64,000 nt of DNA, from assembly GCA_021234155.1 (NCBI GenBank), contig JAJEKV010000008.1, forward strand, positions 12,816,448-12,880,447, written 5' to 3'. Position 1 is the stretch's first letter; each line of letters opens with the position of its first letter. Both the position numbers and the translations under genes were made by a program. Shown here piece by piece: positions 1 through 12,302 of this stretch. The DNA is from Isoetes taiwanensis (taxonomy: Eukaryota > Streptophyta > Lycopodiopsida > Isoetales > Isoetaceae). Below the pieces are notes generated by a model, which saw only the letters and a list, made by a program, of their open reading frames with translations, was not told the origin of the DNA and did no database searches.

Positions 1-834
1 TTGAATATGTGTAGTGGATTAGATTTGATAGTGCTAAATGGTATAAAGAGATTCCCATGTTCTGGAAGGTGTACATCTAAGGGAGCTACAGGGATAGGTG
101 CTAGTGTGGTTGATTTAGCATTAGCAGGTACGAATATTTTGGATAGCATATCTAACTTCTATGTGGATGACTCTATTCCTACCTCGGATCATTATCCCAT
201 TGTGATGGAAATGGAGGTGCAAAATCGATGGGCCACGCCTTTACAGGAACATGTGTTTAGTAAAGGCATATATATGAATGTAGCCAAGAAGAAGGAGTAT
301 AAAACAGCATGTGAAGAGAGAATCAAAGAAATATCATGGCCAGATGATCTGGTCGGTCTTGATGCCAAGCTTACATCAATGTTGATTGAGGTGGCTAGTG
401 ATTGCTTCCTGTCGCAAAGGAGAGCAAAAGGGTTACCATGCAATGGATGGTATGATCAAGAATGCAAAGATAAAAGGAGGGAGTATAAGCAAGCTAATGC
501 TGCATGCAAGCCTATAGTGAGAGAAGAATATAGAAAGCTGGTCAGACGGAAAAAACGGGCATATTTGAGGCAGAAACAGGAGCACTTTGTGCAAGAACTG
601 ATTGAGGATCCTAAAAGGTTCTGGGGTAAGATAAAAAGAAGAAAACAAAAGGTAAATGCATTAGATGTGGACAAGTTGATAAAACAGGTACGAAAGCTTT
701 ATCACATTGAGGGTTTGGATGATGCCATGCAAGTAAATAGTGAAATAATAGCATTTTCTGAAGAAGAGGTAGAAATTGGTATTAAAAAGCTAGCATGTGG
801 AAAGGCGGCAGATACTCTTTATCTTACGCAGTAA
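1..834 (+). pseudogene. LINE-A endonuclease C-terminus and linker, stopped by a nonsense codon
   Basis: The frame is open from the window edge, so the true start is upstream. Residues about 60-66 contain SDHYPI, the catalytic His motif at the end of an exonuclease-endonuclease-phosphatase domain, which nicks target DNA in LINEs. A Lys/Arg-rich linker follows (residues about 100-230), and then a KLACGKAAD segment that in LINEs directly precedes the RT palm. The frame ends at a TAA (832-834). Coding continues in the same frame after that codon to about position 925, which suggests a nonsense mutation. A second stop and at least one frameshift occur before 980. Confidence 0.8.
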
Positions 835-914
835 ATGGTCAAATGGGTGACGGGTGTGACAAAGATAATCACAAGAGTGATGAATAAGGCATTGATAAAT
901 GGCTTCCCATCTAC

Positions 915-2669
915 TTGGCAAGCATAAACCGAAAGTGGTACCGATTCATATGCTGTGAGATGTGCATGCACCCAAATAATTACAGGATGGTGATGGTAAG
1001 TAGCCTATTCTCCAAACTTTTTGCTACACTATTGGAAAATAGGATGAGCACATGGGCAGAGGAGAACAATGTTAGAGCAACAGGACAAGCAGGTTTCCGG
1101 CGTAAAATGTCTACAATAGATCACCTGGTTACTTTTAGAGCAGTCACAGATTCCATAAAAAAAACCAAAAAACCACTCTTTGCATGTTTTGTAGATCTGA
1201 CCAAGGCATTTGACATGCTACGCAGGAAAAATATATGGGATTATATGGAAAACATTGGAGTTCCTCATGGGCTTAAGAATGCAGTCGCTGTATTATATAA
1301 AAAGGTGGTGGTCGGATTATCCTTCCCATTAAACCAGCAGTGTCAAGAAGAAATTATCAGCAATATAGGGGTGAAGCAGGGGTGCCCTCTATCACCTACT
1401 CTTTTTGGCATATACATTGACCAATTTGAAAGGTGGTTACATGAATATGGAGGAGAAGGAACCACAATTGCGGGATATGTACTAGTGCTGCTGCTATATG
1501 CTGACGATATTGTGATTTTTGCAAGAAGTCAGAAAGGTATGCAAAAACACTTAGATGCTCTGGCTGATTTTTGTGATAAGACAGAGATGAAGGTGAACTT
1601 GGGGAAAACAAAAATCCTTATATTTGGGATAAGAGTGCATGATTTTCACTTCTATTACAAAGGAGAAGAGGTAGACATCTCGGACACATACAAATACTTA
1701 GGGCTAGTTGTGAAACACAACTATAGCTGGAATAGTGCAGTTGAGCAGAGGACAGATGCTGGGATTAAGGCTTACTACTCAATGCAAAGAGTATGCAATA
1801 AAAAAGGGATTATTGACTGGCATCTCAAAAAGATGCTTTATAACTCCTTGGTACGTTCGGTTATTTTATACGGATGTGAGATATGGGGGCCAGGATTATC
1901 TCTAGATATGTGGACCAGAGTGGAGAAGATCCAGAAAAAATTCTTGTTAGCAGAATTGGGAGTCAAAATGCAAACACCATACCAGATGATGCTTGCTGAA
2001 ACAGGGCTATATGAATTGGAAATTGAAGCATTGCTGCAGACCATAAAGTATGTTAGAAAAATTCAAGACATGGATCACGATAGGCTGCCTAGAAGGGCTA
2101 TGATTCATAGTAGCCTGAAGGGGTGGTTTGCAAGTATTGTTACATGGCTGAAGCGCTGGGACATAACATTAGAGGAGATACCAGATGAGGCAGACAAACT
2201 AGATGACTATGTTTACAAGAAAGCACGCGATAAGGGCTGGAGGAATCCGGGCACCAAGATGGCTTTCTACAGGGAAATGATTAATCCAGAACTGAAGGAG
2301 GCCCCACACTTGGCTGGTGGGCTCTCACATTTTAAACAACACTTGGTCTCTAGATTGCGCCTTAGTTCCCATCACTTGGGAGTGGAAGTGGGACGATGGG
2401 GGGGCTTTCCGAGATCTAAGCGCACATGCAAGGTATGTGGTGATGATGTGATCGAGGATGAGATACACTTGGTGCTGCATTGCCCAGCATATCAGGCACT
2501 AAGACATAGGCATAGGATATCCTCAGAAATGCCCCTACGGGCGTTTTTTGACATGCAACCTGCGACCGTTGGATATTTTTTAACAGATGTCATGAAAGTG
2601 AGGGAGATGTCTATAAAGAGCTATAATAGTTTATTGGATATTTATGAGAAAGAGGGAGATGCAGACTAA
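915..2669 (+). CDS. LINE-A reverse transcriptase with C-terminal zinc finger
   Basis: This 584-residue open frame carries the classical RT palm: motif A FVDLTKAFD (about residue 92), motif B GVKQGCPLSP (about 152), the catalytic YADD (about 194) and motif D KVNLGKTKI. A C-terminal thumb/connection region follows, ending in a zinc finger CKVCGDD...HLVLHC (near 2,428-2,490). The protein would copy the element RNA at a nicked target site. The annotated start is only the first Met after the frameshift zone; the first 20 or so residues are out of the native frame, and homologous coding resumes at about 976. RT itself has no internal stop, so it may have decayed recently. Confidence 0.85.
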   Translation: MASINRKWYRFICCEMCMHPNNYRMVMVSSLFSKLFATLLENRMSTWAEENNVRATGQAGFRRKMSTIDHLVTFRAVTDSIKKTKKPLFACFVDLTKAFDMLRRKNIWDYMENIGVPHGLKNAVAVLYKKVVVGLSFPLNQQCQEEIISNIGVKQGCPLSPTLFGIYIDQFERWLHEYGGEGTTIAGYVLVLLLYADDIVIFARSQKGMQKHLDALADFCDKTEMKVNLGKTKILIFGIRVHDFHFYYKGEEVDISDTYKYLGLVVKHNYSWNSAVEQRTDAGIKAYYSMQRVCNKKGIIDWHLKKMLYNSLVRSVILYGCEIWGPGLSLDMWTRVEKIQKKFLLAELGVKMQTPYQMMLAETGLYELEIEALLQTIKYVRKIQDMDHDRLPRRAMIHSSLKGWFASIVTWLKRWDITLEEIPDEADKLDDYVYKKARDKGWRNPGTKMAFYREMINPELKEAPHLAGGLSHFKQHLVSRLRLSSHHLGVEVGRWGGFPRSKRTCKVCGDDVIEDEIHLVLHCPAYQALRHRHRISSEMPLRAFFDMQPATVGYFLTDVMKVREMSIKSYNSLLDIYEKEGDAD

Positions 2670-3071
<402 letters not shown>

Positions 3072-3072
3072 G

Positions 3073-4740
3073 AAACTAGTCATAAGGGGAGGAAAGCGTG
3101 AAGCATGCAATGTTTCTAGTATACCTACAGCGGGAGCATTATCCCATATGCAGCACATGCCTCATAGATTTTGCACTAACCAGCAAAAATGCCGCCTTTT
3201 ATTTATGCTTACCAGATTTTTGAGAAAAAATACCTCTAACTTACCGGATTTAACACTATTTTTATGAAATTTCGACCAGAAATTCGCCTGCATCTGCTTT
3301 AGCAAGTCGGATATTTCCAACTTTAATCGGATATTCTGGGGAGGAACCCCTAATTTCGACCCTTGATGCAGCATGTATGTCAAGCGATTATCTCTAAAAC
3401 GAGGTAAGTTTTCCCTCAACTCCTACTCAAGCTCTTGTCTCATATTATGCATCATAGAGCATGTTTGTCAAAAACAGTTGTTAGAAGGAAGGAAGGAAGG
3501 AAGTGTTTGTAACTAGAAACCTTGGTTTATGGCACTATGGTACAATATACATGGTGCTGGTCTCTGGAATTCAGCTCATGGCAACACAAACATGACTAAG
3601 AATACTCAAAATGCTAGTATGGTAGATGACTGGTCAGAATTGTAATGGGGCAGTTTAAAGAATTACTACAGTTTTTTTGCCTTCTCTAGGTAGAAAGGCA
3701 CAGCAGATGGGAAATGAGGCAGCTGGCCAGAATGATCACAAGAAGATAAGAGGCGAAATAGGGGAAGAACACAGGCCGAGTAATATGATTGTTTGGGCAA
3801 ATAGAAGTGTAATAATATATGACAGGTTTTGGAGTCTATTCTGGTATGTTTCAGCAAATATGGCAGATGCAAATATTATAAATGATGTTAATGCTACTGT
3901 AATCAATGACAAGCTGTTGATCCTTAATTTGTGTTCTAATGTAATAATCAGTTCAATGTGGTCTACAAAAAATGCCACTACAATTAAACCAAATTACCCT
4001 TTCAGTTCAAACAATGGAACATAGATGCTCAAATCATGGTTTAAATTTTCCTGCTTCAAAAAACAGCTAAAAGGCTATGATAATTTGCAAAAGATAGGGA
4101 TATGGGATTGGGATAGTTGGCCTTTTATCATGCAAAATGTACGGGTATGGGCCATGGGTAATAAGGAATTCAGTATATGTCGAGTCAAGATTCTATTAAT
4201 AACTTGGATGGATAGATGATTTCGTGGGTTTCATGGAGGTGGGACCTCCCTACATTATTGGCAAGGAGGCGAGCTACTTAAGCCTCAACACAATGGATGG
4301 GATATTATCCCTCTCGCCTTGGAAAGGGATAGGGGTACTTTATTTGGCTGAGGTGCAATGCGGCTGACACAATGGTTTGGGTTGATACAAGGGTCATTCC
4401 CAATAAAATACTCTCTATGGTGTAAGTTTACCTACCATTGTGGAAATCATGCCTTCACAAGAACATCTGAGAGGAAATAAACTGACACAATACCAAGAAT
4501 GGCTAGGCCCAGTGGATAATAATTTTTTGACTCCGCTAGCTGCAATCTCTCAAATTGGAAGTAACTTGCTCTGCCATCCTGACAAGGGGGGAAGCGACGA
4601 GGGGTAGGTGACAAGGGGTGATGTCACTCGAATAAATAAATTGTGAAGATTGTTTCGTGGAACCTTCCGGTGAATCAAGGGACCTCTAAAGAGGGCTAGA
4701 GTTCTACCAGCAATGAGATGATGAATGCTGATATCCTATT
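3073..4740. other. No recognised gene
   Basis: AT-rich sequence with only short, unconvincing frames. A GAAG tetranucleotide repeat lies at 3,486-3,503. The stretch from about 4,206 begins with GGATGGAT and shares a short similarity with the start of the dispersed repeat at 12,310. It may be 5' sequence of LINE-B. Confidence 0.5.
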
Positions 4741-4744
4741 TATA

Positions 4745-6612
4745 TAGGAACATAGACTTCCTGACTTCAAGGCTAGTTCCTTAGGTGCTTGGGTAGGTAA
4801 TCAGTACTCCTCTTTTACTTGTGCTTCCAGAGGCACCAGAGGGGGTACAAGAACTTTATGGAAGGGTTTAACTAGTAAGCTGCAATATGCGAGGATAGAT
4901 GGTAGGTGGCAGGGCTGTGCAATTTAATACAGATGGGATTCAATGGGGAGTGATTAACATATATGCAATAAATAAGCCTGTGCAAAGAGCCATTCTATGG
5001 AAGGAAATTAAGGACTGGGTGATAAATCGACCAGTGGCCAATTCGGTATTGGGTGATGACCTTAATATGACGGTTATTTGGGATCAAAAAAGTGGCCTGT
5101 GCAGAAATCTACTAGGGGAGAAGCGATTGGCATGGGACTCCCTTCTCAACAATTGTGGTTTTGTTCTTCTCCCATCGTCGAACACTTTCTACTCGTGGTC
5201 TAATGAACAAAAAGGAATGGACAGAGTTTACTGCCTATTAGACAGATTTTATATGGCTAACAAGTCAGCCCCATTCATGGATCGGTGTCATGTGGAAGGG
5301 GACCTTGCCTTTCCCACTCAGATCATGTTCCATAGAAACTAATATTTGAAGACCTTCCTTACGCCAGACGAAGAGAAAATGTCCCCGTTAAATTCAATAC
5401 AGGGCTCCTAGGGAAGGATCTCTTTCGCACACCATTCAAGGAATATCTTTTAGCCCAGTCGAGGGATGAGGGACTTCCTAGTATGAAGGCCTGGATCAGG
5501 AAGAATGCTGATATGAAGGGTTGGATAAAAAAGTGGGGTAAGCTGCGGGCTACCAAATCTAGGGCAACTAAGGTTGACCTATGTAACCAAGTTCGGCAAG
5601 TTAAACAAGCTTTGATTCTAGACCCCTTCAATACTGCCAATCAGACACCGAGCTAGAGGTCAGAATAAGAGCGATGGAAGAGGAAGAGGCCCAAGGGGCT
5701 GCTGTTAGATCAAAGACCAAATGGTATGCAGAGGTTGATCTTGAAAGCTCTAAATGTTTTTTTAGATTGGCAGGAGCAAGGCTGGCTGAGAATAGTATCA
5801 CTTCAGTTATAAATGATCATAATGTAGTTTTTAGAGAGGAGGCAGGAATTAAATCCTTCTTCAGGGATAGTTATGAGGGGTTGTTCAAAGAGGATCCTCT
5901 CCCAAATGACTATTATAGTAGATGCTCCGAGTGGCTCCCCCTTCTGAGGCAAGGCCAGTTAGTGACAGAAAGAGAAAATGTGACTTCTACTTGAAGAGCC
6001 TCAAGGTGTAGAAATCTACAAGACTTTGTGTTCCTTAGCTTCTAGCAAGTCTCCAGGACCTGATGGGTTCCCTCCAGAGTTCTATGTAGAATTTTAGGAC
6101 ATACTTGGGCCATTCTTTACTACTCCAGTCAAGGGGTGCATGGACAAACTAAATATCTTCACCCGCCCTAGCAATGGGCTTTATCTCGTTGATTCCAAAA
6201 AGTTAATGAGCCCTAGGTGCTAAATGAATGGAGACCAATAGTGTGACCAATGTGTTGTACAAAGTAATCATGAAGGTCATTGCCAATTGTATGAAGCCAA
6301 TCTTAACCCGCTTGATTGACGCGGAACAATCGCCTTTTCCCAGCCGTGTACATTTTCGATAACTATCCGAAACCGAGAGAGGGGCTCCATGGTGCAAGTT
6401 ATCTCATCGAACTGGTGTGATGTTGAAGCTAGATTTCCGTAGAGCCTATGACTCTCTCAGGTGGAGTGGGCTAAGGTACGTGATGGCTCATGTGGGCTTC
6501 GAGGTAAACTTTATAGAGCTAGTCATGGGTTTGAACAAGATGGCATTAGCATCTCTTCCGTAAAAAGGGACAACCATCCTGGTCTCTTTGAGCTTAGAAA
6601 GGGGATTGATAA
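4745..6612 (+). pseudogene. LINE-B: decayed endonuclease-reverse transcriptase
   Basis: This is a second LINE of a different subfamily. Fragments in order are: endonuclease N-terminus (about 4,745-4,880, another frame), endonuclease core (4,899-5,342: GVINIYAINKP, VLGDDLNMT, DRVYCLLDRFY), linker (5,674-5,994: KWYAEVDLESSKCFFRLAGA), RT entry (about 6,045-6,110: KSPGPDGFPPEFY, then an in-frame TAG at a position normally Trp), a region reading VTNVLYKVIMKVIANCMKP (about 6,240), and RT motif A MLKLDFRRAYDSLRW (6,420-6,464). The pieces need several frameshifts and have stops. The element breaks off near 6,610 just where motif B is expected, so YADD is absent. Confidence 0.8.
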
Positions 6613-7498
6613 ACTTTGAGACAAGAATATGATTATCACAAAGGTATGGATGAGATGCCTAGCAAGATTTTTCCAATTCCAAATTACATGAGCACATAGA
6701 GTGCAAATGAAGATCTAGTGGAGAGCCACAATATGGTCTCTAATCTCCACTAAATTATACAAGTTTTTGCCATTATGCTATTAGAGTCAATATTATGCAA
6801 TCACAATGGTTCTATAGCCAATAAACCATTTAATTTTAAACCTTTAAACACCGTGAGTACACGCTATCGTTCATCGGGCATTGACCCGATCCATCGTGAG
6901 CCCCGCGTTGATCGAAAGCATTTTCTCGCCTTCCGTGCCGGATCAACAACTTGATTTCACCATCTATACTTATTGCTACAGGTTCCTCACTTTGTAATGA
7001 TGAATCCGGCGGTTAAGGAGCCGATCTACTTTCCAATCCGGGCTTCATCTCACCTCTACATATATCCCACATGATAAACTCAAAGAACAAGACGTCTTCG
7101 AAATATCCCACAGGATTATCATTAGAAATAAGCTTTCGGACCATTGAAACCTATTTTCAATTTAAATGCTGACTTCTTGCAACCATAACCATGTTAACAT
7201 TAGGTTTTTCTTCTTCGACAAGCATTTCCTGTTGAACATTAAACTAGCAACCAATAATCAACCTTTGCACCCTAGATAATGTCATAATGTTCAAGGTTGT
7301 CTGGCCTACTGCCACTGCTTCTCATAGGCAGACATATTAGCTCAAGTCTTCATGCAACATAGTTTAGCAACATAGTTTACAACCTTCAGTAGCTTATGAT
7401 TCAACTTAGATCATTATCCGCTTCATTTGCTCCCTAAATGCATTCACCGCCACGCTTCTCATGAATGCTCATATGACTTATAATCTTGTGAATTCTCA
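6613..7498 (-). other. Non-coding; possible Copia 3' flank or LTR
   Basis: No coding potential was seen. Because the Copia polyprotein on the minus strand ends at 7,499, any 3' LTR should lie here. A purine-rich stretch on the minus strand (GAAGAAGAAAAACC, about 7,203-7,216) is followed by TGTTAACATGG, which could be a polypurine tract and LTR start. There is no second LTR copy in the window to confirm it. Confidence 0.25.
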
Positions 7499-8407
7499 TC
7501 ACTCCTCCTTCGGCTTATAAGTCTGTATATTTGACACATTTAACTCAGCTTTAAAGCATACATATTTGTTTTTCGGTAATGCCTTAGTGAAGATAATCCA
7601 GAACCGCTTGTTTGTGTCAACATACTCCATATGAATTACCTTTTTTTCAGCTAGATCTCGTATGAAATGCATGCTCAACTCAATGTGTTTGGTTCTGTTA
7701 TGATGCACAGGATTCTTAACTATTGCTATGTAGCTTTGGCTGTCTGTCCATATGTCAGTAGGCTTCATTTGTTCACAGTTCAACTCATTTAATAATCTCC
7801 TCAACCACACTATCTCTTTAGCAACTAATGCAGCTGCTGCATATTCAGCTTCTGCTGAACTCATGGCCACTGCAGCTTGTTTTTTGCATCTCCAGGAAAT
7901 AACCCCTCCACCTAGAAATATAGCATACCCTGAAGTGGATCTTCTTGTATGCAGATCTCCTCCCCAATCTGCATCACTATAACATTTCATGATTAGATTT
8001 TCTGAATTGAAACAAATACCATGTCCTTGAGTTCCTTTGAGATATTTCAAGACTCGTTTGGCAGCCTCCCAATGCTCTCTGGTTGCATTATGATTTCTCC
8101 TGCTGAGGATGTTGACTGCATAAGCTATGTCAGGTCGAGTACTATTAGCCAAGTATAGCAAGCATCCAATTAATGCCCTGTAAGGAATGTTTTCCATTTG
8201 GGCAGTATCTTCTTCAGTTAAATCTTGTACATAGGTTAATCTGTGTCCTGGAGTCATTGGAATTTTTGCTTGCTTTGCTTCTGTCAGGTTGAATCTTTTG
8301 AGCATATTTTCTACATGCTTTTCTTGATTTAACCTCAGCCATTTTTGCTCTCTATTTCTGACTACCTCTATACCTAAGAATTTTTTTAGTTCACCTAGGT
8401 CTGCCAC
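7499..8407 (-). CDS. Copia RT C-terminus and RNase H
   Basis: This 302-residue open frame starts with ADLGELKKFLGIEV, the RT segment just after YVDD, and continues with RPDIAYAVNILSR. The RNase H domain shows its acidic catalytic residues in SDADWGG, SSAEAEY and TDSQSYI, then HHNRTKHIEL near the C-terminus. One segment normally reading close to ADIFTKAL reads WIIFTKAL. Its job is degrading the RNA strand of the RNA-DNA hybrid during cDNA synthesis. It is the 3' continuation of the same polyprotein as the RT half, separated by a frameshift. Confidence 0.9.
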   Translation of the reverse strand: MADLGELKKFLGIEVVRNREQKWLRLNQEKHVENMLKRFNLTEAKQAKIPMTPGHRLTYVQDLTEEDTAQMENIPYRALIGCLLYLANSTRPDIAYAVNILSRRNHNATREHWEAAKRVLKYLKGTQGHGICFNSENLIMKCYSDADWGGDLHTRRSTSGYAIFLGGGVISWRCKKQAAVAMSSAEAEYAAAALVAKEIVWLRRLLNELNCEQMKPTDIWTDSQSYIAIVKNPVHHNRTKHIELSMHFIRDLAEKKVIHMEYVDTNKRFWIIFTKALPKNKYVCFKAELNVSNIQTYKPKEE

Positions 8408-9060
8408 TTCAGAATACTCTTACATAAATTTAGAATTTTGATTGAGCTAGCTACCATGATGCAATCGTCCACATACAATGCAATTATGCAATATTCTTCA
8501 CCTTGCTTGAATCTATACAAATTGCCATCATTTTGCAACTTCTCAAATCCCTGTTCTTGCAAGAATTGATTCATACATAAGTACCATTCCCTTAGTGATT
8601 GCTTTAACCCATATACAACCCTATTTAGTTTCCATATCATGTTTTTCCCTTGCTCATAGCCTGGAGCTTGCCTCATAAATGCCTCCTCCTCAAGTGTTGC
8701 ATTTAAAAAAGCTGTTTTGACATCCATATGATGCAATTCTAAATTCAGAGCATTGGCCATGGCTAATAAAATTCTGATGCTTGTGAGTTTTACTATAGGT
8801 GAGTAGGTTTCATCATAATCTCTGCCTTTTTTCTGAGTATAACCTTAAGCAACTAATCTTGCTTTGAATTTCTTACTGCCATCTGGATTAAGCTTAATTT
8901 TATATAACCATTTACTCCCTATGATATTCTCGCTTCCCATCGATTTTACCAACTCATATATTTTGGTGTCTTCAAATGATTTAAGCTCATCTCTCATTGC
9001 CGCCATCCACTTCTCTTTGTCTACACTCTCCGGACTTCTTCAAAAATTCGTGGTATGATT
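8395..9060 (-). pseudogene. Copia reverse transcriptase, N-terminal half
   Basis: Between 9,060 and 8,762 the minus strand reads SKWLYKIKLNPDGSKKFKARLVA, then an in-frame TAA at a position normally a charged or Gln residue, then GYTQKKGRDYDETYSPIVK. The open frame 8,760-8,395 continues with MDVKTAFLNATLEEE (motif A region), VYGLKQSLREWY and the catalytic YVDD. A frameshift near 8,400 separates it from the downstream frame. Confidence 0.85.
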
Positions 9061-9468
9061 TCATCTTCTAGAATGGCCATTATTTGCTCATGCCTGCCCA
9101 ATACGCCTACTTTTGCCTTGCCGGGTTACGCCATAAAGGTTTATCTTCTAATTTTGTTTCTTCACTTAATTTTTCTACTTGTGTTTTCCTGGATCATGCA
9201 TTTTTGTTTTGATTCTTGTTCCACCTCGGGGACTTTGTGTTCAATTTCCTTTGCGGGGACTTGACTCTCTTCTTCCATTGCATTTTCCCGAAAGTGTTCT
9301 CGCTCATTTTTTTCTCTAGTGAGCGACCTATTCAATCTCTTCCTCGAATCATCTCGTCACATAAGTCTCAAATTTAACCATAGGTTCAAGAATTTTAGAT
9401 ACTATTTTTACTCTTTTTACAGACGTGTTTATATAGTACACTTTCATTGAATAAAACATCACGGCTGA

Positions 9469-10240
9469 CTATAATGGCCTTTGTTTCTGGATTATATACT
9501 CTATTCCCTTGGCTTCATTGTCATAGCCCACCAAAAAACCAATCTCAGCTCTATTGTCTAGTTTTTTCCTTAATTCTGAAGGAACATGAGTATATACCAA
9601 ACAGCCATAAACTTTGTATTTCATATAATCTATTTTTTCCTTAGGATTCCATACAATATTTGGTATATTTCCATGAAGAGTAGAAGAAGGAAGGATATTC
9701 TGAATTTCTATGGCAGCTTGCAGAGCTTCTACCCAAAGACTATTTGGTAAGCCACTTTCCTTTAACATAGACCTGACTGCATCCATAATTGTTCTGTTTT
9801 TCCTTTCTCACACCCCATTTTGTTGAGGAGTATATCTGCATGTTAATTGTCTTTTAATGCCATGTGTAATGCAGTATGTTCTAAATTTTGTTGACAAGTA
9901 CTCCCCTCCACGGTCTGATCTAATGCATTTTAGCTTGTGACATGTTTCCCTTTCCATTTCTGCCACATATTGTTTGAAAGCATTTAAAGCTTGTGATTTC
10001 TTTTCCAAGCAATATGTTTTACATTTTCATCGTGGTCATCGATTGAAAGTTATGAAATATCTTTTGTTACCTCTACCTCTCACATTTAATGGGCCACACA
10101 AGTCAGAATGCACTAATTCCAAAGTTTGTTGTGTTTTGGATTGTCTTTTAGCAAATGGCAACCTGTGCAACTTTCCAAGAACACTGGGTGGATGCGTCCT
10201 AGCCTTAGGTAAGGTGTGCCCATGTATAATAATCTTTAAT
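9469..10240 (-). pseudogene. Copia pre-integrase and integrase fragment
   Basis: Reading from 10,240 downward: KLHRLPFAKRQ and ELVHSDLCGPL (pre-integrase to integrase entry, with the first catalytic Asp in HSDLCG), then KCIRSDRGGEYLS (about 9,910, second catalytic Asp) and TPQQNGV (about 9,815), followed by an intact C-terminal frame 9,786-9,469 with GLPNSLWVEAL and KVYGCLVYTHVP. The HHCC finger that normally precedes the core is only partly readable. A stop and a frame change near 10,010 and another near 9,800 break the frame. It would insert the cDNA into the host genome. Confidence 0.85.
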
Positions 10241-10255
10241 GTGTCTTATTGACAA

Positions 10256-11645
10256 GTTAAATATAGATCCTAATAACTGCATAGAATTTGCTGTACGTAT
10301 ATGTATCATAGGGAAATAAGTTAAATAACAATGGTAATGTGAGGTAGCATGTTAATTAATCCTTCGCAAGGATGCAATTCCTTCCAAGGATAGCTATATG
10401 ACCTCGGGCTCCTTATAAATATAAATAGAAAATAGAATTCAGATATACTTAAGTGCATCTTATGTGTATGATAATTAAAACCTTGTCTATGTAACAATAG
10501 GTCTAAATCAGGGTTATTGTTTAAATAATCGCGATCTAAAAGTCGTTAAATATTGCAAAGCTTAGAGTAAATATAATTGTACTATCGGAAGTAATGTATC
10601 CGATACTATGATAATGTTAATTCATAAATATTACCTTAGGGTAGTTATGTTAATCACATGCATTAAAGGAGCCAAAAAAAAATCTAGGGCATGTCGATTT
10701 GTGTTTAGATTAATTTCATGTCTAGTTAAGATTAATCTCGACATGCAACCTATGCCGGTATGGGTTGCGTAAATAATCGATGATGGGACCACTACGGTGA
10801 TCTCTAGGGGCGTGGTGTAATGTCAATGCAAGCATGACCGCGGTTTCGCTTGGATGAGTGGAAGGTAGATTAAAAGTCTACTTCCGCCCCACTAAGTAGA
10901 GCGACCTCGAGATAAGAGGTCATTCAGAATGCATTGATAGGAAAACACCTCTAGTCAATGCCTACGAGGAGGATCCTATCCTTCACGCCCAAACACGAGG
11001 AAGGACCCTATCCTCCATGTCTCAAAGCAACTAAAGGTGTAGGCATGAGCGTCATATAGGCATTATAGGGGCTGTCTCCACTGACCCACGATGGAAGAAG
11101 CATCCTCTTCCCACGGGAGATTAGTCATGCATTCATGAAGATAGATGGGGTGGTTCCCTTATAACCAACTTTACATTAATATTCTAGCGGTGTGAATCGG
11201 GGAGGCCAATGAGAAGAAGAACCGTGGGGAGCCGCACCACAAGCACTTGTATAGATAGTTCTAGAGTAGTTGTGATTTCTACCATTGAAACTAATCGCTT
11301 AAATCTTGTGTAAGCTAGTAAATATGTAATTATAGATATTGTAAAATTAATGCAGTTTCAAGGTACAAAAGACTTGCAACACCTAATTTTGTTATAACGT
11401 GTTGCAAAATGAAGAGTACCTTGGAAGTGTAAATTTTGTATGAAATTGATAAACTTTGATAAACTTTGATAAACTTAAATGTTGTATTAGGTAAGGTTAG
11501 TAATTACCTTTGCGTTGATTAAGTTATGAAGTGATAAGTTAAGTGGATAATGAAATAGTACAAGAATGTCTTAAACATTACCTTAGAGTAACTCTAATAA
11601 GCGTGTAACTATAATAATAATTGTATGCATCAAGTTGGATGCGGG
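10256..11645. other. Non-coding stretch, possibly retrotransposon untranslated sequence
   Basis: No protein similarity was found in six frames. A short tandem of TTGATAAACT units lies at about 11,447-11,476. The 10,740-11,230 part is GC-richer and looks like LTR or untranslated sequence of the element whose polypurine tract follows, but no partner copy is available. Confidence 0.4.
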
Positions 11646-11660
11646 GCGGGGAAGATCCCA

Positions 11661-12200
11661 AGGTGGGGAGAACCTTGATGTTTGCGGACATCATCATTTA
11701 AGGTGGGGAGAATGTGGCGTTCGGCCGCGATTATACGGTCCTAAGATGTATCTTTATCTTTGCCTGCAAAATCCTGGCATTACCGCCATCCCGATTGACA
11801 TGCGCCGACATTATAGCCAAGCAAGTAAGCCCTAGGGGCAACTTGCAGAGTGTGCACACATTTATCAATGTGCGACTTTAGACCTCTAACCATTAAGTGG
11901 GCATACCAAGGGTCATGGAAACCCTAACCCTAGCCCGATAGCCTATGTAAGGCAACCAAACCCTAACTTTCCCCTTTTTTCGTCCACGGTCATTCGAGAT
12001 CCGTTTTGGCGTGCCAAAGAGTCAATCCAGAGCTCCCAAGATCTATCTCGAGCACTCTAGCTCGTCCAGATTCCCTTCGACCCGCATCCCCAAGCAAGGC
12101 AAGCGACATGGGCGCGATTCGGATCAAGAGGAGCAATGAGGACCAGGTATTTTCGTCAATTCAATAGCCTAATCCGCCTTAGGGCATAGAGTTAACATGT
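11661..12200 (+). mobile_element. Gypsy-type polypurine tract and putative 3' LTR start
   Basis: The sequence AAGGTGGGGAGAA occurs twice (about 11,661 and 11,699), and the second copy is followed directly by TGTGGCG. An AAGGTGGGGAGAA polypurine tract immediately before a TG that opens the LTR is a common arrangement in plant Ty3/Gypsy elements. The following bases (CCCTAACCCTAG, then GATCCGTTTTGGCGTG) look like a transcribed LTR R/U5 region. No coding part, second LTR or clear CA end was identified, so the right border is a guess. Confidence 0.4.
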
Positions 12201-12302
12201 TTAGCCTATTGAATTGCCCATAGCGACCACATAGAACCCCGGATAGCGAGCCCTAACTAAAAGAACATAACTTCTATGATGTAGATTAGATATTATTCTT
12301 TA

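Larger units (their letters stand above)
7499..10240 (-). mobile_element. 5'-truncated Ty1/Copia retrotransposon
   Basis: On the minus strand the order is the end of the GAG-pre-integrase region, integrase core, integrase C-terminal part, reverse transcriptase and RNase H. This is the Copia order (integrase before RT). Gag and protease are not present beyond 10,240, so the element is cut at its 5' side, and no 5' LTR or primer-binding site was found. The coding region carries a few stops and frameshifts but is otherwise well preserved, and the RT-RNase H half is open for 302 codons. Confidence 0.9.

Noticed and set aside
10785-10800. CCACTACGGTGAT as the 5' CACTA terminus
   Set aside because: It matches only the first six bases of the 3' terminus complement, and no subterminal repeats follow it.
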